Positions 9,686 through 18,094 of a stretch of 64,000 nucleotides of DNA are shown here, one piece after another. Made by a program: the position numbers and the translations under genes. This stretch comes from Ktedonospora formicarum. Lineage in GTDB: Bacteria; Chloroflexota; Ktedonobacteria; Ktedonobacterales; Ktedonobacteraceae. Positions within the stretch are counted from its first letter, which is position 1. Each line of letters opens with the position of its first letter. The notes beneath the pieces are model-generated. The model had not been told where the DNA came from and ran no database searches. It worked only from the letters and a program-made list of their open reading frames with translations. Where the stretch lies: assembly GCF_016587355.1 (NCBI RefSeq), contig NZ_BNJF01000001.1, positions 682,001-746,000 of the forward strand, written 5' to 3'.

Positions 9686-9991
9686 TTGCAACTGACACAA
9701 CGTGAACAGGAGAAACTACTGATATTTGTGGCTTCTGAGCTAGCACGAAAGCGCCAGCAGCGAGGCCTTAAACTCAACTATCCAGAAGCGATAGCGATCC
9801 TGACAGCCGAGATTATGGAGGCGGCTCGCGATGGTCGAAGTGTTTCGGAGATCATGATCCTGGGAACCACTATCTTGCGTCGCGAAGATGTCATGGATGG
9901 CATCGCGGAAATGATCACGGAGGTCCAGGTCGAGGCCACCTTTCCCGATGGCACCAAGTTGGTAACGCTACATGACCCCATTCAGGAGTGA
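9686..9991 (+). CDS. ureA: Urease gamma subunit
   Basis: Smallest structural subunit of urease, which hydrolyses urea to ammonia and carbamate. 101 residues, the standard size. [21 protein letters not shown] at the start, [14 protein letters not shown] near 30, and [21 protein letters not shown] at the end are all diagnostic. Translation begins at TTG 9686, seven bases after AAAGGAGCG. ureB follows after 8 bases, so the subunits are co-translated. Confidence 0.97.
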   Translation: MQLTQREQEKLLIFVASELARKRQQRGLKLNYPEAIAILTAEIMEAARDGRSVSEIMILGTTILRREDVMDGIAEMITEVQVEATFPDGTKLVTLHDPIQE

Positions 9992-9999
9992 GGTGAGAT

Positions 10000-10353
10000 A
10001 TGAAGCCAGGCGAATACATCCTTGACGAAGAGGCTGGCGATATTCTAGCAAATGCCGGACGCGCCACTGTTAGTCTCCAGGTCGCGCACACTGGCGACAG
10101 GCCTGTACAGGTTGGAAGCCACTTCCACTTCTATGAGGTCAATAAGGCCCTGAACTTCGAGCGCCGCGCGGCCTATGGCATGCATTTAAACATTCCCGCT
10201 GGAACTGCGGTCCGCTTCGAGCCAGGCGATGAAAAGGTGGTTACCCTTGTCCCTTACGCTGGGGCACGTATCGTCTATGGGCACGCGGGCCTCGTGAATG
10301 GTCCACTGGCGCCGGAAGCGCCAACCGACACGGAAGGAGAAAGCGAGTCATGA
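10000..10353 (+). CDS. ureB: Urease beta subunit
   Basis: 117 residues. [19 protein letters not shown] and [21 protein letters not shown] are the hallmark motifs, with [20 protein letters not shown] and VTLVPYAG after them. Separate ureA and ureB indicate the usual three-subunit bacterial type, not the fused Helicobacter form. The C-terminal tail is acidic. Its stop overlaps the ATG of ureC (ATGA, 10350-10353), so translation is coupled. Confidence 0.97.
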   Translation: MKPGEYILDEEAGDILANAGRATVSLQVAHTGDRPVQVGSHFHFYEVNKALNFERRAAYGMHLNIPAGTAVRFEPGDEKVVTLVPYAGARIVYGHAGLVNGPLAPEAPTDTEGESES

Positions 10354-12073
10354 GCTTATATATTCCGCGCCAGACCTATGCCGACCTCTACGGTCCAACC
10401 GTTGGCGACCGGGTGCGCCTCGCCGACACCGACTTAATCATTGAGGTTGAACAAGATTTGACTAGCTATGGTGATGAAATTACATTCGGCGGGGCAAGGT
10501 AATCCGTGACGGCATGGGACAGAGTGGACAAGCCACGCGCGAAGGTCCCCATGGCGCACTTGATCTGGTTATTACCAATGCTTTGATCATCGACTACTGG
10601 GGCATCGTCAAGGGCGATATTGGCATCAAGGATGGGCGTATAGTCAAGGTGGGCAAGGCAGGCAATCCTGACACGATGGCAGGCGTTGATCCCGAACTGG
10701 TCGTAGGCTCCAGCACTGAGGTTATCGCCGGTGAGAATATGCTGGTAACAGCGGGAGGTATTGACAGTCATATCCACTTCATCGCGCCCCAGCAGATCTA
10801 CGAAGCCATTTCTAGCGGCATCACTACGATGCTTGGTGGTGGTACAGGTCCCGCGACCGGAACCAACGCAACGACCTGCACACCCGGAGCCTGGAATCTG
10901 GCCCGGATGCTTCAAGCGGCTGAAGCCTGGCCCGTCAACCTGGGCTTTCTCGGCAAGGGCAATACCTCTACGACTGAACCACTCGGAGAGCAGATTCGTG
11001 CTGGCGCTTGTGGTCTCAAACTACATGAAGACTGGGGAACGACACCTGCTACTATCGATGCCTGCCTGCGTGTAGCTGATCAGTTCGACGTCCAGGTCGC
11101 CATTCATACCGATACCATCAATGAGGCGGGTTTTGTCGAGGATACCATCGCCGCCATCGCAGGGCGCACGATCCATACCTATCACACAGAGGGCGCGGGC
11201 GGCGGACACGCCCCCGATATCATCAGTATCGCATCCTATCCCTATATCCTGCCATCCTCAACTAACCCGACACGACCATATACAATCAACGCCATTGCCG
11301 AGCACCTGGATATGCTCATGGTCTGCCACCATCTGAACCCACAGGTACCCGAAGATGTCGCATTCGCCGAGAGCCGCATCCGACCCGAGACCATCGCCGC
11401 CGAGGACATCCTGCACGACCTGGGCGTCTTTAGCATGATCGCTAGCGACTCCCAGGCAATGGGGCGCGTGGGCGAAGTGGTGCTACGTACATGGCAGACA
11501 GCTCACAAGATGAAGCAACAGCGCGGCGCGCTTCCCGAAGATTCGGAGCGCAACGACAACTTCCGTGTCAAGCGCTACATCGCCAAATACACGATCAATC
11601 CCGCCATCACGCACGGCATCGCGCATCACGTTGGCTCTATTGAGTCCGGAAAGCTGGCAGACCTTGTGATCTGGAAGCCCGCCTTCTTTGGCGTCAAACC
11701 TGAGCTGATCGTGAAGGGTGGTTTTATCGCCTGGGGCGCGATGGGCGATGCCAACGCATCCATCCCAACACCACAACCGGTCATGTACCGACCAATGTTC
11801 GGCTCCTTTGGAGGAGCAACCGCCACGACCAGCCTGACCTTTATGTCTCAGGCCGCATTAGAAGCGGAGGTTCCTCAACAGCTTGGCTTGCGTAAAACCG
11901 CTGTGGCAGTCCGCGAGTGTCGTACCGTTGGCAAAGCCGATATGCGCCACAACGCGGGGATGCCGCAGATTGAGGTCGATCCCGAGACCTACGAGGTACG
12001 CGCTAATGGTGAGTTACTCACCTGTGAACCCGCATTGGAACTGCCTATGGCCCAACGTTATTTTCTGTTTTAG
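10350..12073 (+). pseudogene. ureC: Urease alpha (catalytic) subunit, frameshifted by one missing G
   Basis: Catalytic subunit with the two-nickel centre. The first 48 codons from ATG 10350 read [22 protein letters not shown]...YGDEITFGG and then hit TAA; from about 10495 the next frame continues [10 protein letters not shown] and runs intact to 12073. One extra G in the G4 run at 10491-10494 restores [13 protein letters not shown], the exact family motif. Active-site residues are all present downstream: the HIH pair, GLKLHEDWG with the carbamylated lysine, the MVCHHL flap Cys/His, and [10 protein letters not shown] with the ligand Asp. The rest is well conserved with no other damage, which favours a sequence error over an old pseudogene. 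A start at ATG 10514 would lack the N-terminal domain. Confidence 0.9.
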
Positions 12074-12146
12074 CTCTAGGGTACCATTTATTCATCAAGG
12101 GATGGTAATTGATGCACAACTTAAAGAAAGGTAGTGGAATTGGAGT

Positions 12147-12851
12147 ATGTCACAAACTATTACACCTCGCGCTTTTCGCGTAGGCGTTGCCGGGCCCGTT
12201 GGCTGCGGAAAAACAGCTCTGCTTGATCGACTCAGCAAACTTCTATCTTCGCGCTACAATCTCGCCGTTGTTACCAACGATATCTATACACGAGAGGATG
12301 CCGAATTCCTGCTGCGCCAGGGAACACTCCCACCCGAACGCATCCGAGGCGTCGAAACCGGAGGTTGCCCCCATGCCGCCATCCGTGAGGATGCCTCAAT
12401 GAACCTGGAGGCGATAGAGGAGCTAGAAGAGACCCTTCCAGGGCTGGAACTGATCTTTGTCGAGAGTGGCGGAGACAATCTTGCCGCCGCCTTCAGCCCC
12501 GAACTGGTCGATGTCTCAATCTATGTGATTGACGTCTCAGGCGGCGATAAGATCCCGCGTAAGGGGGGACCCGGCATCTGCCGCTCAGATCTGCTTCTCA
12601 TCAACAAGATCGATCTCGCGCCCTATGTGGGAGCGTCACTTGAGGTCATGCGCCGTGATGCTACCATCCAGCGCGGAGAGCGGCCTTTTATCTTTACCAA
12701 TATGCAGGTGGGAACCGGCCTCCCAGAAATAATCAATTGGCTGGAACAGCAGATAAACACCCCGCGAGAGCAGCGCCGCATACTACTCACCACGCTCTCA
12801 GCACCTCAAGCCCACAGTCACACCCATAGCCATCCACACTCACACGCCTGA
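12147..12851 (+). CDS. ureG: Urease accessory GTPase UreG with His-rich tail
   Basis: SIMIBI-class GTPase that delivers Ni to urease with UreD and UreF. 234 residues. P-loop [12 protein letters not shown] near 14, the invariant [14 protein letters not shown] near 40, metal-binding [13 protein letters not shown] (the CPH motif) near 78, [18 protein letters not shown] near 108 and [11 protein letters not shown] near 152. The last 15 residues alternate His with Ser, Thr and Pro ([12 protein letters not shown]). Such tails bind Ni and are more usual on UreE, or at the N-terminus of UreG or HypB; no ureE is visible in this cluster. Start ATG 12147 follows TGGAG. Confidence 0.96.
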   Translation: MSQTITPRAFRVGVAGPVGCGKTALLDRLSKLLSSRYNLAVVTNDIYTREDAEFLLRQGTLPPERIRGVETGGCPHAAIREDASMNLEAIEELEETLPGLELIFVESGGDNLAAAFSPELVDVSIYVIDVSGGDKIPRKGGPGICRSDLLLINKIDLAPYVGASLEVMRRDATIQRGERPFIFTNMQVGTGLPEIINWLEQQINTPREQRRILLTTLSAPQAHSHTHSHPHSHA

Positions 12852-12870
12852 TTGCAAGGTCAAACACCCT

Positions 12871-12920
12871 AAGAAGCGAGTAAGTAGCGGGCCTCATAGT
12901 AATCTACTTACTCGCTTCTT
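12871..12920. terminator. Hairpin after ureG
   Basis: 17-bp perfect arms (12871-12887 and 12904-12920; AAGAAGCGAGTAAGTAG and complement) with a 16-base loop, 20 bases after the ureG stop; it ends in TTCTTTC. Likely terminator of the urease operon. Confidence 0.7.
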
Positions 12921-13125
12921 TCAATATCACCAAGAAATTCAGGTTCTCTCCTAATAGGCATCCATCACACTCTACGCTATACTACATGTAAGAACATCGG
13001 TATGGCACGTTTTATCTATGCACCTACCTGTACACTAAAAAATATGAAGCTATGCATACCTCACCCTCTTGTCGATAGCAACCCATAGAAAGTGGGCGGT
13101 AGAAAACATATTTAAGGAGCAACTT

Positions 13126-13362
13126 ATGCAAGAGACAACGAAATTAACCCTGCCGAAAATTGGCTGTCAGGGCTGCATGAATAAGGTCACGAACGCGATA
13201 ACCAATCTGCCTGGTGTGGAGATTGTTCAAACTGATGTTCCCGCGAAAGCGGTTGTGATACGCTACGCGCCAGAGCAAGTAACACTCGCCCAGATCGAGG
13301 GCGAGCTTGAGAAGGTGAAGCATATCATTGGGAGTGCTGAGCCATACACGATCCAGGCCTAA
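13126..13362 (+). CDS. Heavy-metal-associated (HMA) domain protein, CopZ-like
   Basis: 78 residues forming a single ferredoxin-like metallochaperone domain. The metal site is GCQGCM (CxxC) near residue 15, followed by NAITNLPGVEIVQTDVPAKAVVIRY, the normal HMA fold. Such proteins carry Cu(I), Zn or Ni to ATPases. The start ATG 13126 has AAGGAGC eight bases upstream; a longer frame from 13069 lacks such a site and is less likely. No P-type ATPase lies nearby, so its client is unknown; it sits between the urease operon and the ECF transporter. Confidence 0.88.
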   Translation: MQETTKLTLPKIGCQGCMNKVTNAITNLPGVEIVQTDVPAKAVVIRYAPEQVTLAQIEGELEKVKHIIGSAEPYTIQA

Positions 13363-13382
13363 GTCCATTGGCGACAGATGAA

Positions 13383-13410
13383 ACGACGACATCGGTGCTG
13401 ATGTCGTCGT
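13383..13410. terminator. Rho-independent terminator after the HMA gene
   Basis: ACGACGACATC at 13383-13393 pairs perfectly with 13400-13410 around a 6-base loop, then CTTTATT. Also 19 bases from the stop of the convergent DUF1326-like gene, so it can serve both. Confidence 0.75.
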
Positions 13411-13428
13411 CTTTATTGCATTGAGGAG

Positions 13429-13977
13429 CTATGACGAAAAATGGAAGCGACCGCGTGATGCCATCGGGCCTGCGTAACGCCAGGTGATGAGCAAGCTATC
13501 TACATCCTCGCGGACAGGTATGGAAACTTCAGACGCATGGTTAACTTCTAGCCACCCTCCACGTTCATTCTTACGATATTGCATCGGAACCATGTACACC
13601 GAACGCTGGCGTCGATGCGAAGACGAAGCAATCTCAGCGGGCATACTCTCCAGACGTGATTCAAAGGCGATCAGTAACGCCGCAATCTGCTTGACGCTGG
13701 CCTTATTGTCTACCAGCAAGACCTCCTGCCAGACGCCACCTTCCACACGAGGCTGAGCGAGAGAGAGAATAAACAATCCAGACACATCAAACGCCTCCAC
13801 ACTGCCATGAGACGGCGCATAGCCACTCACGCGCCAGCGCGGAATCGCCACACCATCGCCACAGTTGCAAGGATTGCAATCGCATGGGTCGCAGGTACAA
13901 CCAGAACACCCTCGCGCCCCAAACGCTTCGCCTCGTACTAGATACTGCTGCTCAATGCTCACTTTCATCAAAGACAT
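13429..13977 (-). CDS. DUF1326-like Cys-rich protein
   Basis: 182 residues. A tight cysteine cluster near residue 24-40 (CSGCTCDPCDCNPCNCG, eight Cys) is followed by a beta-rich body (DVSGLFILSLAQPRVEGG, VLLVDNKASVKQIAALLIAF). The Cys arrangement and body fit the DUF1326 family as I remember it, although the Cys spacing is denser than usual. Function is unknown; the cluster suggests metal binding. It is convergent with the HMA gene and divergent from the Ni transporter, with about 550 bases between. The start at 13977 has AAGGA upstream; Met at 13968 is an alternative. Confidence 0.65.
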   Translation of the reverse strand: MSLMKVSIEQQYLVRGEAFGARGCSGCTCDPCDCNPCNCGDGVAIPRWRVSGYAPSHGSVEAFDVSGLFILSLAQPRVEGGVWQEVLLVDNKASVKQIAALLIAFESRLESMPAEIASSSHRRQRSVYMVPMQYRKNERGGWLEVNHASEVSIPVREDVDSLLITWRYAGPMASRGRFHFSS

Positions 13978-14525
13978 TGCATCCTTTCGCTCAAGCTTGG
14001 ATCAAGTCTACAATATGCCTCTAGCCGCTTCTCAAATATACAATATTGCAATATACCACTTCATAGCTTAAAGCATATAACTTCTTTTAGTACTATACCC
14101 TAAGAATCCATTGCATGTCAAAACGTTTCATTCATCTTCAAACATCTGTCAACATGCCGATCCTCAATAGAAAATGATTGAGATGGTTATCTCTCAATCC
14201 ACACTAATGCAACAAATGGCGTGCCAAATATTTTTCTCATTCTATTCTCTGGATTATCAGCGTTCGAGCGCTACCGCTTCGCACTCTCATGCTAGAACAT
14301 AAATACCGTCTCCTCCAACCACAAGAAGAATAACTCTAATATCAACCACACATTCTTACGTTCAAGCACTGGACATGCGCGGCTCATGGGTTGTACACTG
14401 CTTATTGCAAATCATTTGCAATAACAAATATTTAGCAGAAACACATTGTATCGCTGCAATTCATCCTCTGGAGCATGTTCATTCTACGCAAGAAGCAGCT
14501 ATTTGCACTTGTACGGAGGTTTTTA
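13978..14525. other. Long AT-rich gap before the ECF nickel transporter
   Basis: About 550 bases without a convincing gene. It holds the Nur-like box (14402-14424), an AT-rich quasi-palindrome ATATTGCAATAT near 14040-14055, and the ribosome site for cbiM. I looked for a cobalamin-riboswitch core and did not find one. Confidence 0.6.
14402..14424. promoter_or_regulatory. Nur-like nickel operator
   Basis: Perfect inverted repeat with 10-base arms and a 3-base centre. Its core is TTGCAA-N5-TTGCAA, the consensus reported for Nur, the nickel-sensing Fur-family repressor of actinobacteria. It lies 102 bases upstream of the CbiM-type gene. A Fur-family regulator gene is not in the window. Confidence 0.6.
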
Positions 14526-15836
14526 ATGCATATACCCGACGGTTATCTTAGCCCCGTCTTCTCACTGAGCACAGGTGTACTTACCATTCCAACCTGGGCC
14601 CTCGCCGCGCACCGTGTACGCTCAGTGCTTAATAATCGGACGATCCCGCTGCTCTCTATCTTCGCGGCGTTCTCATTTACCATTATGATGTTCAACATCC
14701 CCGTTCCTGGTGGCACAACGGCACACGCTGTTGGAGGAACATTAATGGCTATCGTGCTTGGGCCCTGGGCGGCGGTCATTGGCGTCAGTATTGCCTTGAT
14801 TATCCAGGCTCTCTTCTTCGGGGATGGTGGAGTGCTCGCAATTTTTGCTAATTGCCTCAATATGGGTATCCTCCTTCCTTTTATGGGATATTTCTTCTAT
14901 CGCCTGATCGCAGGTCGTTCACCGCTGCTCTCGGTGAGACGCATATGGGCTGCTGGTATCGCTTCATATCTGGCGATTACAGTCGCGGCGGTGGCGGTTG
15001 GTGTTGAGTTAGGAGTACAGCCGCTGCTCTTCTCCGAAGGCGGAAGACCACTCTATAGCCCCTACGGGCTTGAAGCCACACTCCCCGCCATGCTTCTCTC
15101 GCATCTCTTTGGCGCAGCACTAGTAGAGGGTCTGGTTACCGCTCTCGGGCTGGCCTATATTCAGAAGAATCACCCATATTTCCTCACCTCGCTCCGCGCC
15201 TTTGTATCAGGAGGAAACGTCGAGAGAGGCGAGCAAACCAGGATGCCGCAATGGCAAATCTATAGTGCTGCTGCCGTTGGTATCATCGTGGTCTTGCTCA
15301 TCGCCGGTTTCGCGACTAGTGGGGGCAGTATCACACATCTCTTCGGCGCGGATTGGAGTAGCGTCAACTGGGCTGATGTAGGTATGATGCTGCTGATAGT
15401 GCTTATCCTGGCTCTAGTGCTGGTCCCACTGGGCTGGTTCTTGCTACCGAGCTCTATACGTAACGTTGGAACAGCCTTCCTGGCGATTGCGATTATCGCG
15501 CCACTGGGGCTCATCACGCCAGGTATCGCCTTTGGTGAAGGAAGTTCAGAGGACGTTGAGCAGGTCTTCCACTATGTACCGAAAGGGCTGCAACAGCTTG
15601 AAGGCATCTTTAGCGCGCCGCTCGCGGGCTATAATATCCCCCTCCCTTTCTTTTCTGATGCCAATGCTCCGCTCTGGCATGCAGCGATAGGGTATGAACT
15701 TTCAGGAATCATCGGTATCTTGTTGCTAGGCGGAATCGTCTTTGGCCTGCTCACACTTTTAAAGCGCCTGCGCGCCGCACCTTCGGAGCCAGTAGAAACG
15801 CGGCAAGCGACCCCAGCTAGCGAGACAAACAGTTAA
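14526..15836 (+). CDS. cbiM: ECF nickel/cobalt transporter substrate-binding subunit (CbiM/NikM) with fused NikN-like domain
   Basis: Membrane S-component that captures Ni2+ or Co2+. Translation must start at ATG 14526, preceded by CGGAGG, because the family needs the exact N-terminus MHIPDGYL whose His-2 binds metal; an upstream extension of 17 residues is spurious. Residues 1-220 are the CbiM domain, with PVPGGTTAHAVGGTLMAI (metal His) and IQALFFGDGGVLAIFANCLNMG. Residues ~255-430 form a second membrane part with helices near 265, 300, 335 and 410, resembling the CbiN/NikN-PDGLE domain fused in NikMN forms. With urease next door, nickel is the likely substrate. Confidence 0.9.
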   Translation: MHIPDGYLSPVFSLSTGVLTIPTWALAAHRVRSVLNNRTIPLLSIFAAFSFTIMMFNIPVPGGTTAHAVGGTLMAIVLGPWAAVIGVSIALIIQALFFGDGGVLAIFANCLNMGILLPFMGYFFYRLIAGRSPLLSVRRIWAAGIASYLAITVAAVAVGVELGVQPLLFSEGGRPLYSPYGLEATLPAMLLSHLFGAALVEGLVTALGLAYIQKNHPYFLTSLRAFVSGGNVERGEQTRMPQWQIYSAAAVGIIVVLLIAGFATSGGSITHLFGADWSSVNWADVGMMLLIVLILALVLVPLGWFLLPSSIRNVGTAFLAIAIIAPLGLITPGIAFGEGSSEDVEQVFHYVPKGLQQLEGIFSAPLAGYNIPLPFFSDANAPLWHAAIGYELSGIIGILLLGGIVFGLLTLLKRLRAAPSEPVETRQATPASETNS

Positions 15837-15855
15837 AGGAATAGAGAACCAGATC

Positions 15856-16731
15856 ATGCTTGTATCTACTCAGCCACCAACAACCAGGGAACGCAAGCGC
15901 CAGCTTGGCTGGATTGAGCAAACTATTAGCGGCATCTCCAGCACGCTTGAACGAGCGGTCTTCACAGAAGAACATGCTCACAAGCCCGGATGGCTCCAGA
16001 AGCTCGATCCACGGGCGAAGCTCGGCATGTTCCTGGTCACAGTTCTAGCAGCCAGTCTGGCACATTCACTGGTGATCCTTCTCGCCTTCTACCTGATGCT
16101 ACTGCTGGTGGCGCGGGGTAGTCAGATCCCCTTTGATTTCTTCGTGCGCCGCGTCTGGATGGGTATCCCTTTCTTCGCTGGCGTCGTCATTCTGCCTTCT
16201 ATCTTTCTAGTGCCATTTGGACCACGCCTCTTCGATGTGCCGCTTGGGGCATGGCAATTTGGTCCCACGCCTGCCAGTATTCTAAGCGGTCTGGTCTTTG
16301 TGGCTCGCGTAGGTGTTTCGGTCTCGCTTGCTATACTCCTCATCCTCACTACAGCCTGGGCCGATATCCTCAAAAGTTTGCAGATCCTGCGCGTCCCCCA
16401 GGTCTTCACGCTGCTACTTTCCATGACCTACCGCTACATCTTTCTCTTTCTGCATACCGCTAACGGTATGTTCGAGGCGCGTAAAAGTCGCACTGTAGGT
16501 CGCCTGAGTGGACATGGACAGCGCAAATGGATCAGTGCTTCAATTGGTGTGCTGATGCATCGCTCGTTTCGTATGAGTAACGATGTTTACGCTGCGATGA
16601 TGGCGCGCGGCTTTAAAGGTACCATCCACACTCATCAGCGCTATCATATGCACATTAATGACTGGATGGCGCTCTCGCTGGCAAGTGGCCTGGCACTTCT
16701 GGTTTTCTTTCTCGGAGGCTATCTCATATGA
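15856..16731 (+). CDS. cbiQ: ECF transporter transmembrane subunit CbiQ/NikQ
   Basis: Energy-coupling T-component that links the substrate subunit to the ATPase. 291 residues with about five to six helices. WLQKLDPRAKLGMFLVTVLAAS near 45 matches the family N-terminus, and MMARGFKG near 255 carries the conserved Ala-Arg-Gly coupling motif. KSRTVGR near 205 is a second typical cytosolic loop. It starts 19 bases after cbiM and its last four bases overlap the cbiO start. Confidence 0.92.
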   Translation: MLVSTQPPTTRERKRQLGWIEQTISGISSTLERAVFTEEHAHKPGWLQKLDPRAKLGMFLVTVLAASLAHSLVILLAFYLMLLLVARGSQIPFDFFVRRVWMGIPFFAGVVILPSIFLVPFGPRLFDVPLGAWQFGPTPASILSGLVFVARVGVSVSLAILLILTTAWADILKSLQILRVPQVFTLLLSMTYRYIFLFLHTANGMFEARKSRTVGRLSGHGQRKWISASIGVLMHRSFRMSNDVYAAMMARGFKGTIHTHQRYHMHINDWMALSLASGLALLVFFLGGYLI

Positions 16732-17558
16732 ACACGCTTATTTCGCACTTATCAGAAGCGCCAGCATTTCACCTGCGCGGCGTACGGTATGCCTATCATC
16801 ATCAGCAAGCAGTCCTTGACGGTATTGACCTGGATATCAATCGTGGCGAGCAGGTTGCGCTACTGGGAGCCAACGGTAGCGGCAAATCTACGCTCCTCAA
16901 ACTGCTGAATGGGATTTACGCTCCCACGGAAGGTGCGATGCAGGTAATGGGGCGTGATATCAAGTCTGTCGCTGCTGGCAAGGACGCCTTTACCTTCCAT
17001 CAGGAGGTGGGGCTCGTTTTCCAGGACCCCGATATTCAGCTCTTTAGCGCGACCGTTTTTGATGATGTGGCCTTTGGACCACTCCAACTGGGGCTTTCCG
17101 TAAGCGAGGTCCAGGAGCGTTGCGAGGAAGCACTAACGCAAATGGAGATCATGCACCTTGCCCGACGTGCGCCTTTTGAACTTTCGGGTGGCGAGAAGAA
17201 GAGAGCGGCTATTGCCTCGGTTCTCTCGCTCCGCCCCGACGTTATCCTGCTCGATGAGCCAACCGCGGCTCTTGATCCTCGCACCAAATGGGTGCTAATC
17301 AACCTCATCCGCAAGTTAGGAGAGGCAGGCAAAACCATCATCACTTCGACGCATGAACTAGAGATCGTACCCACCATCGCCAAACGCGTTATAGTACTTG
17401 GCGAAGAGAGACGCGTCCTTGCAGACGATACGCCTGAGCGCATCCTGCGTGACCGCAACCTCCTGGTCAACGCGAACCTAATCCACCCCCAACTACATCA
17501 ACTCGGCATGGATTGGTCTCTCCAGCGAGAGGTCACTCCAACCAACTCACACTCATAA
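16728..17558 (+). CDS. cbiO: ECF transporter ATP-binding subunit CbiO/NikO
   Basis: 276-residue ABC ATPase that powers metal uptake. Walker A GANGSGKST near 48, Q-loop QDPDIQLFSATVFDDVAFGP (typical of the ECF class) near 105, signature LSGGEKKRAAIA near 160, Walker B VILLDEPTAALDP and switch His in STHELE. The frame overlaps cbiQ by ATGA. M/Q/O gives a full transporter (N fused to M). The ATPase probably acts as a homodimer, as only one is encoded. Confidence 0.93.
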   Translation: MNTLISHLSEAPAFHLRGVRYAYHHQQAVLDGIDLDINRGEQVALLGANGSGKSTLLKLLNGIYAPTEGAMQVMGRDIKSVAAGKDAFTFHQEVGLVFQDPDIQLFSATVFDDVAFGPLQLGLSVSEVQERCEEALTQMEIMHLARRAPFELSGGEKKRAAIASVLSLRPDVILLDEPTAALDPRTKWVLINLIRKLGEAGKTIITSTHELEIVPTIAKRVIVLGEERRVLADDTPERILRDRNLLVNANLIHPQLHQLGMDWSLQREVTPTNSHS

Positions 17559-17575
17559 CTTAAGTATGAGTAACT

Positions 17576-17624
17576 TGTATACCGAAAGGCTTGCCGTTTA
17601 GAGCGGCAAGCCTTTCGGTATACA
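17576..17624. terminator. Long hairpin between cbiO and the small helical gene
   Basis: 21-bp perfect arms (17576-17596 and 17604-17624) around a 7-base loop. It follows the cbiO stop by 17 bases and precedes the stop of the convergent gene by 17, so it can end both transcripts. Confidence 0.8.
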
Positions 17625-17641
17625 ATGCTTTTATGTGGAGG

Positions 17642-17923
17642 TTAACGTTCACTACGCGAACCACCAAAGAGACGACTCAGGACGTTACCAGCCTGCCCTA
17701 GAATACCACCCGAACGCTTACGAGCCTCATCCTGAACCATATTGAGCGCGCCTCCAGCCATGTCCTTCGCCTTCTCTTTAAACTGCTCACCACCTGGTAC
17801 CTTCTTGGCAAAGTCGTCGATGATACGGTTGATCTTATTCTCCGCCGCCTCACGCGCGGCATTGATTTGCGGGTCAAACTGTCCTTCCCTCTGCTCATCA
17901 TCTCGTCGATGCTCTTCTGCCAT
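17642..17923 (-). CDS. Small amphipathic helical protein, function unknown
   Basis: 93 residues, charged at the N-terminus (EEHRRDDEQREGQFD), then helix-forming stretches INAAREAAENKINRIIDDFAKK and EQFKEKAKDMAGGALNMVQDEARKR, ending in a Gly/Arg tail. No signal peptide or Cys. It vaguely resembles small stress or antitoxin-like helical proteins but I do not recognise a family. The start at ATG 17923 has AGGAGAG ten bases upstream; a longer frame to 17971 lacks one. Alone between the Ni transporter and the sugar kinase. Confidence 0.65.
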   Translation of the reverse strand: MAEEHRRDDEQREGQFDPQINAAREAAENKINRIIDDFAKKVPGGEQFKEKAKDMAGGALNMVQDEARKRSGGILGQAGNVLSRLFGGSRSER

Positions 17924-18094
17924 GAGTTCTACTCTCCTGGAAAACTGATCAGCATGAAGTACGATAATCAATCATCAGGCATGCCGCATAGATGTTTCAC
18001 TATGCATGAGTTACACTTCCTGGTAGGAGGCTAACTCATTGATACTTATAGTATAAAAAGAGGGCAAAGCGGTGGCTGGATCAGATAATAAGCG

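Noticed and set aside
13978..14525. Cobalamin riboswitch before cbiM
   Set aside because: No B12-box-like core was found; a nickel operator explains the region better.
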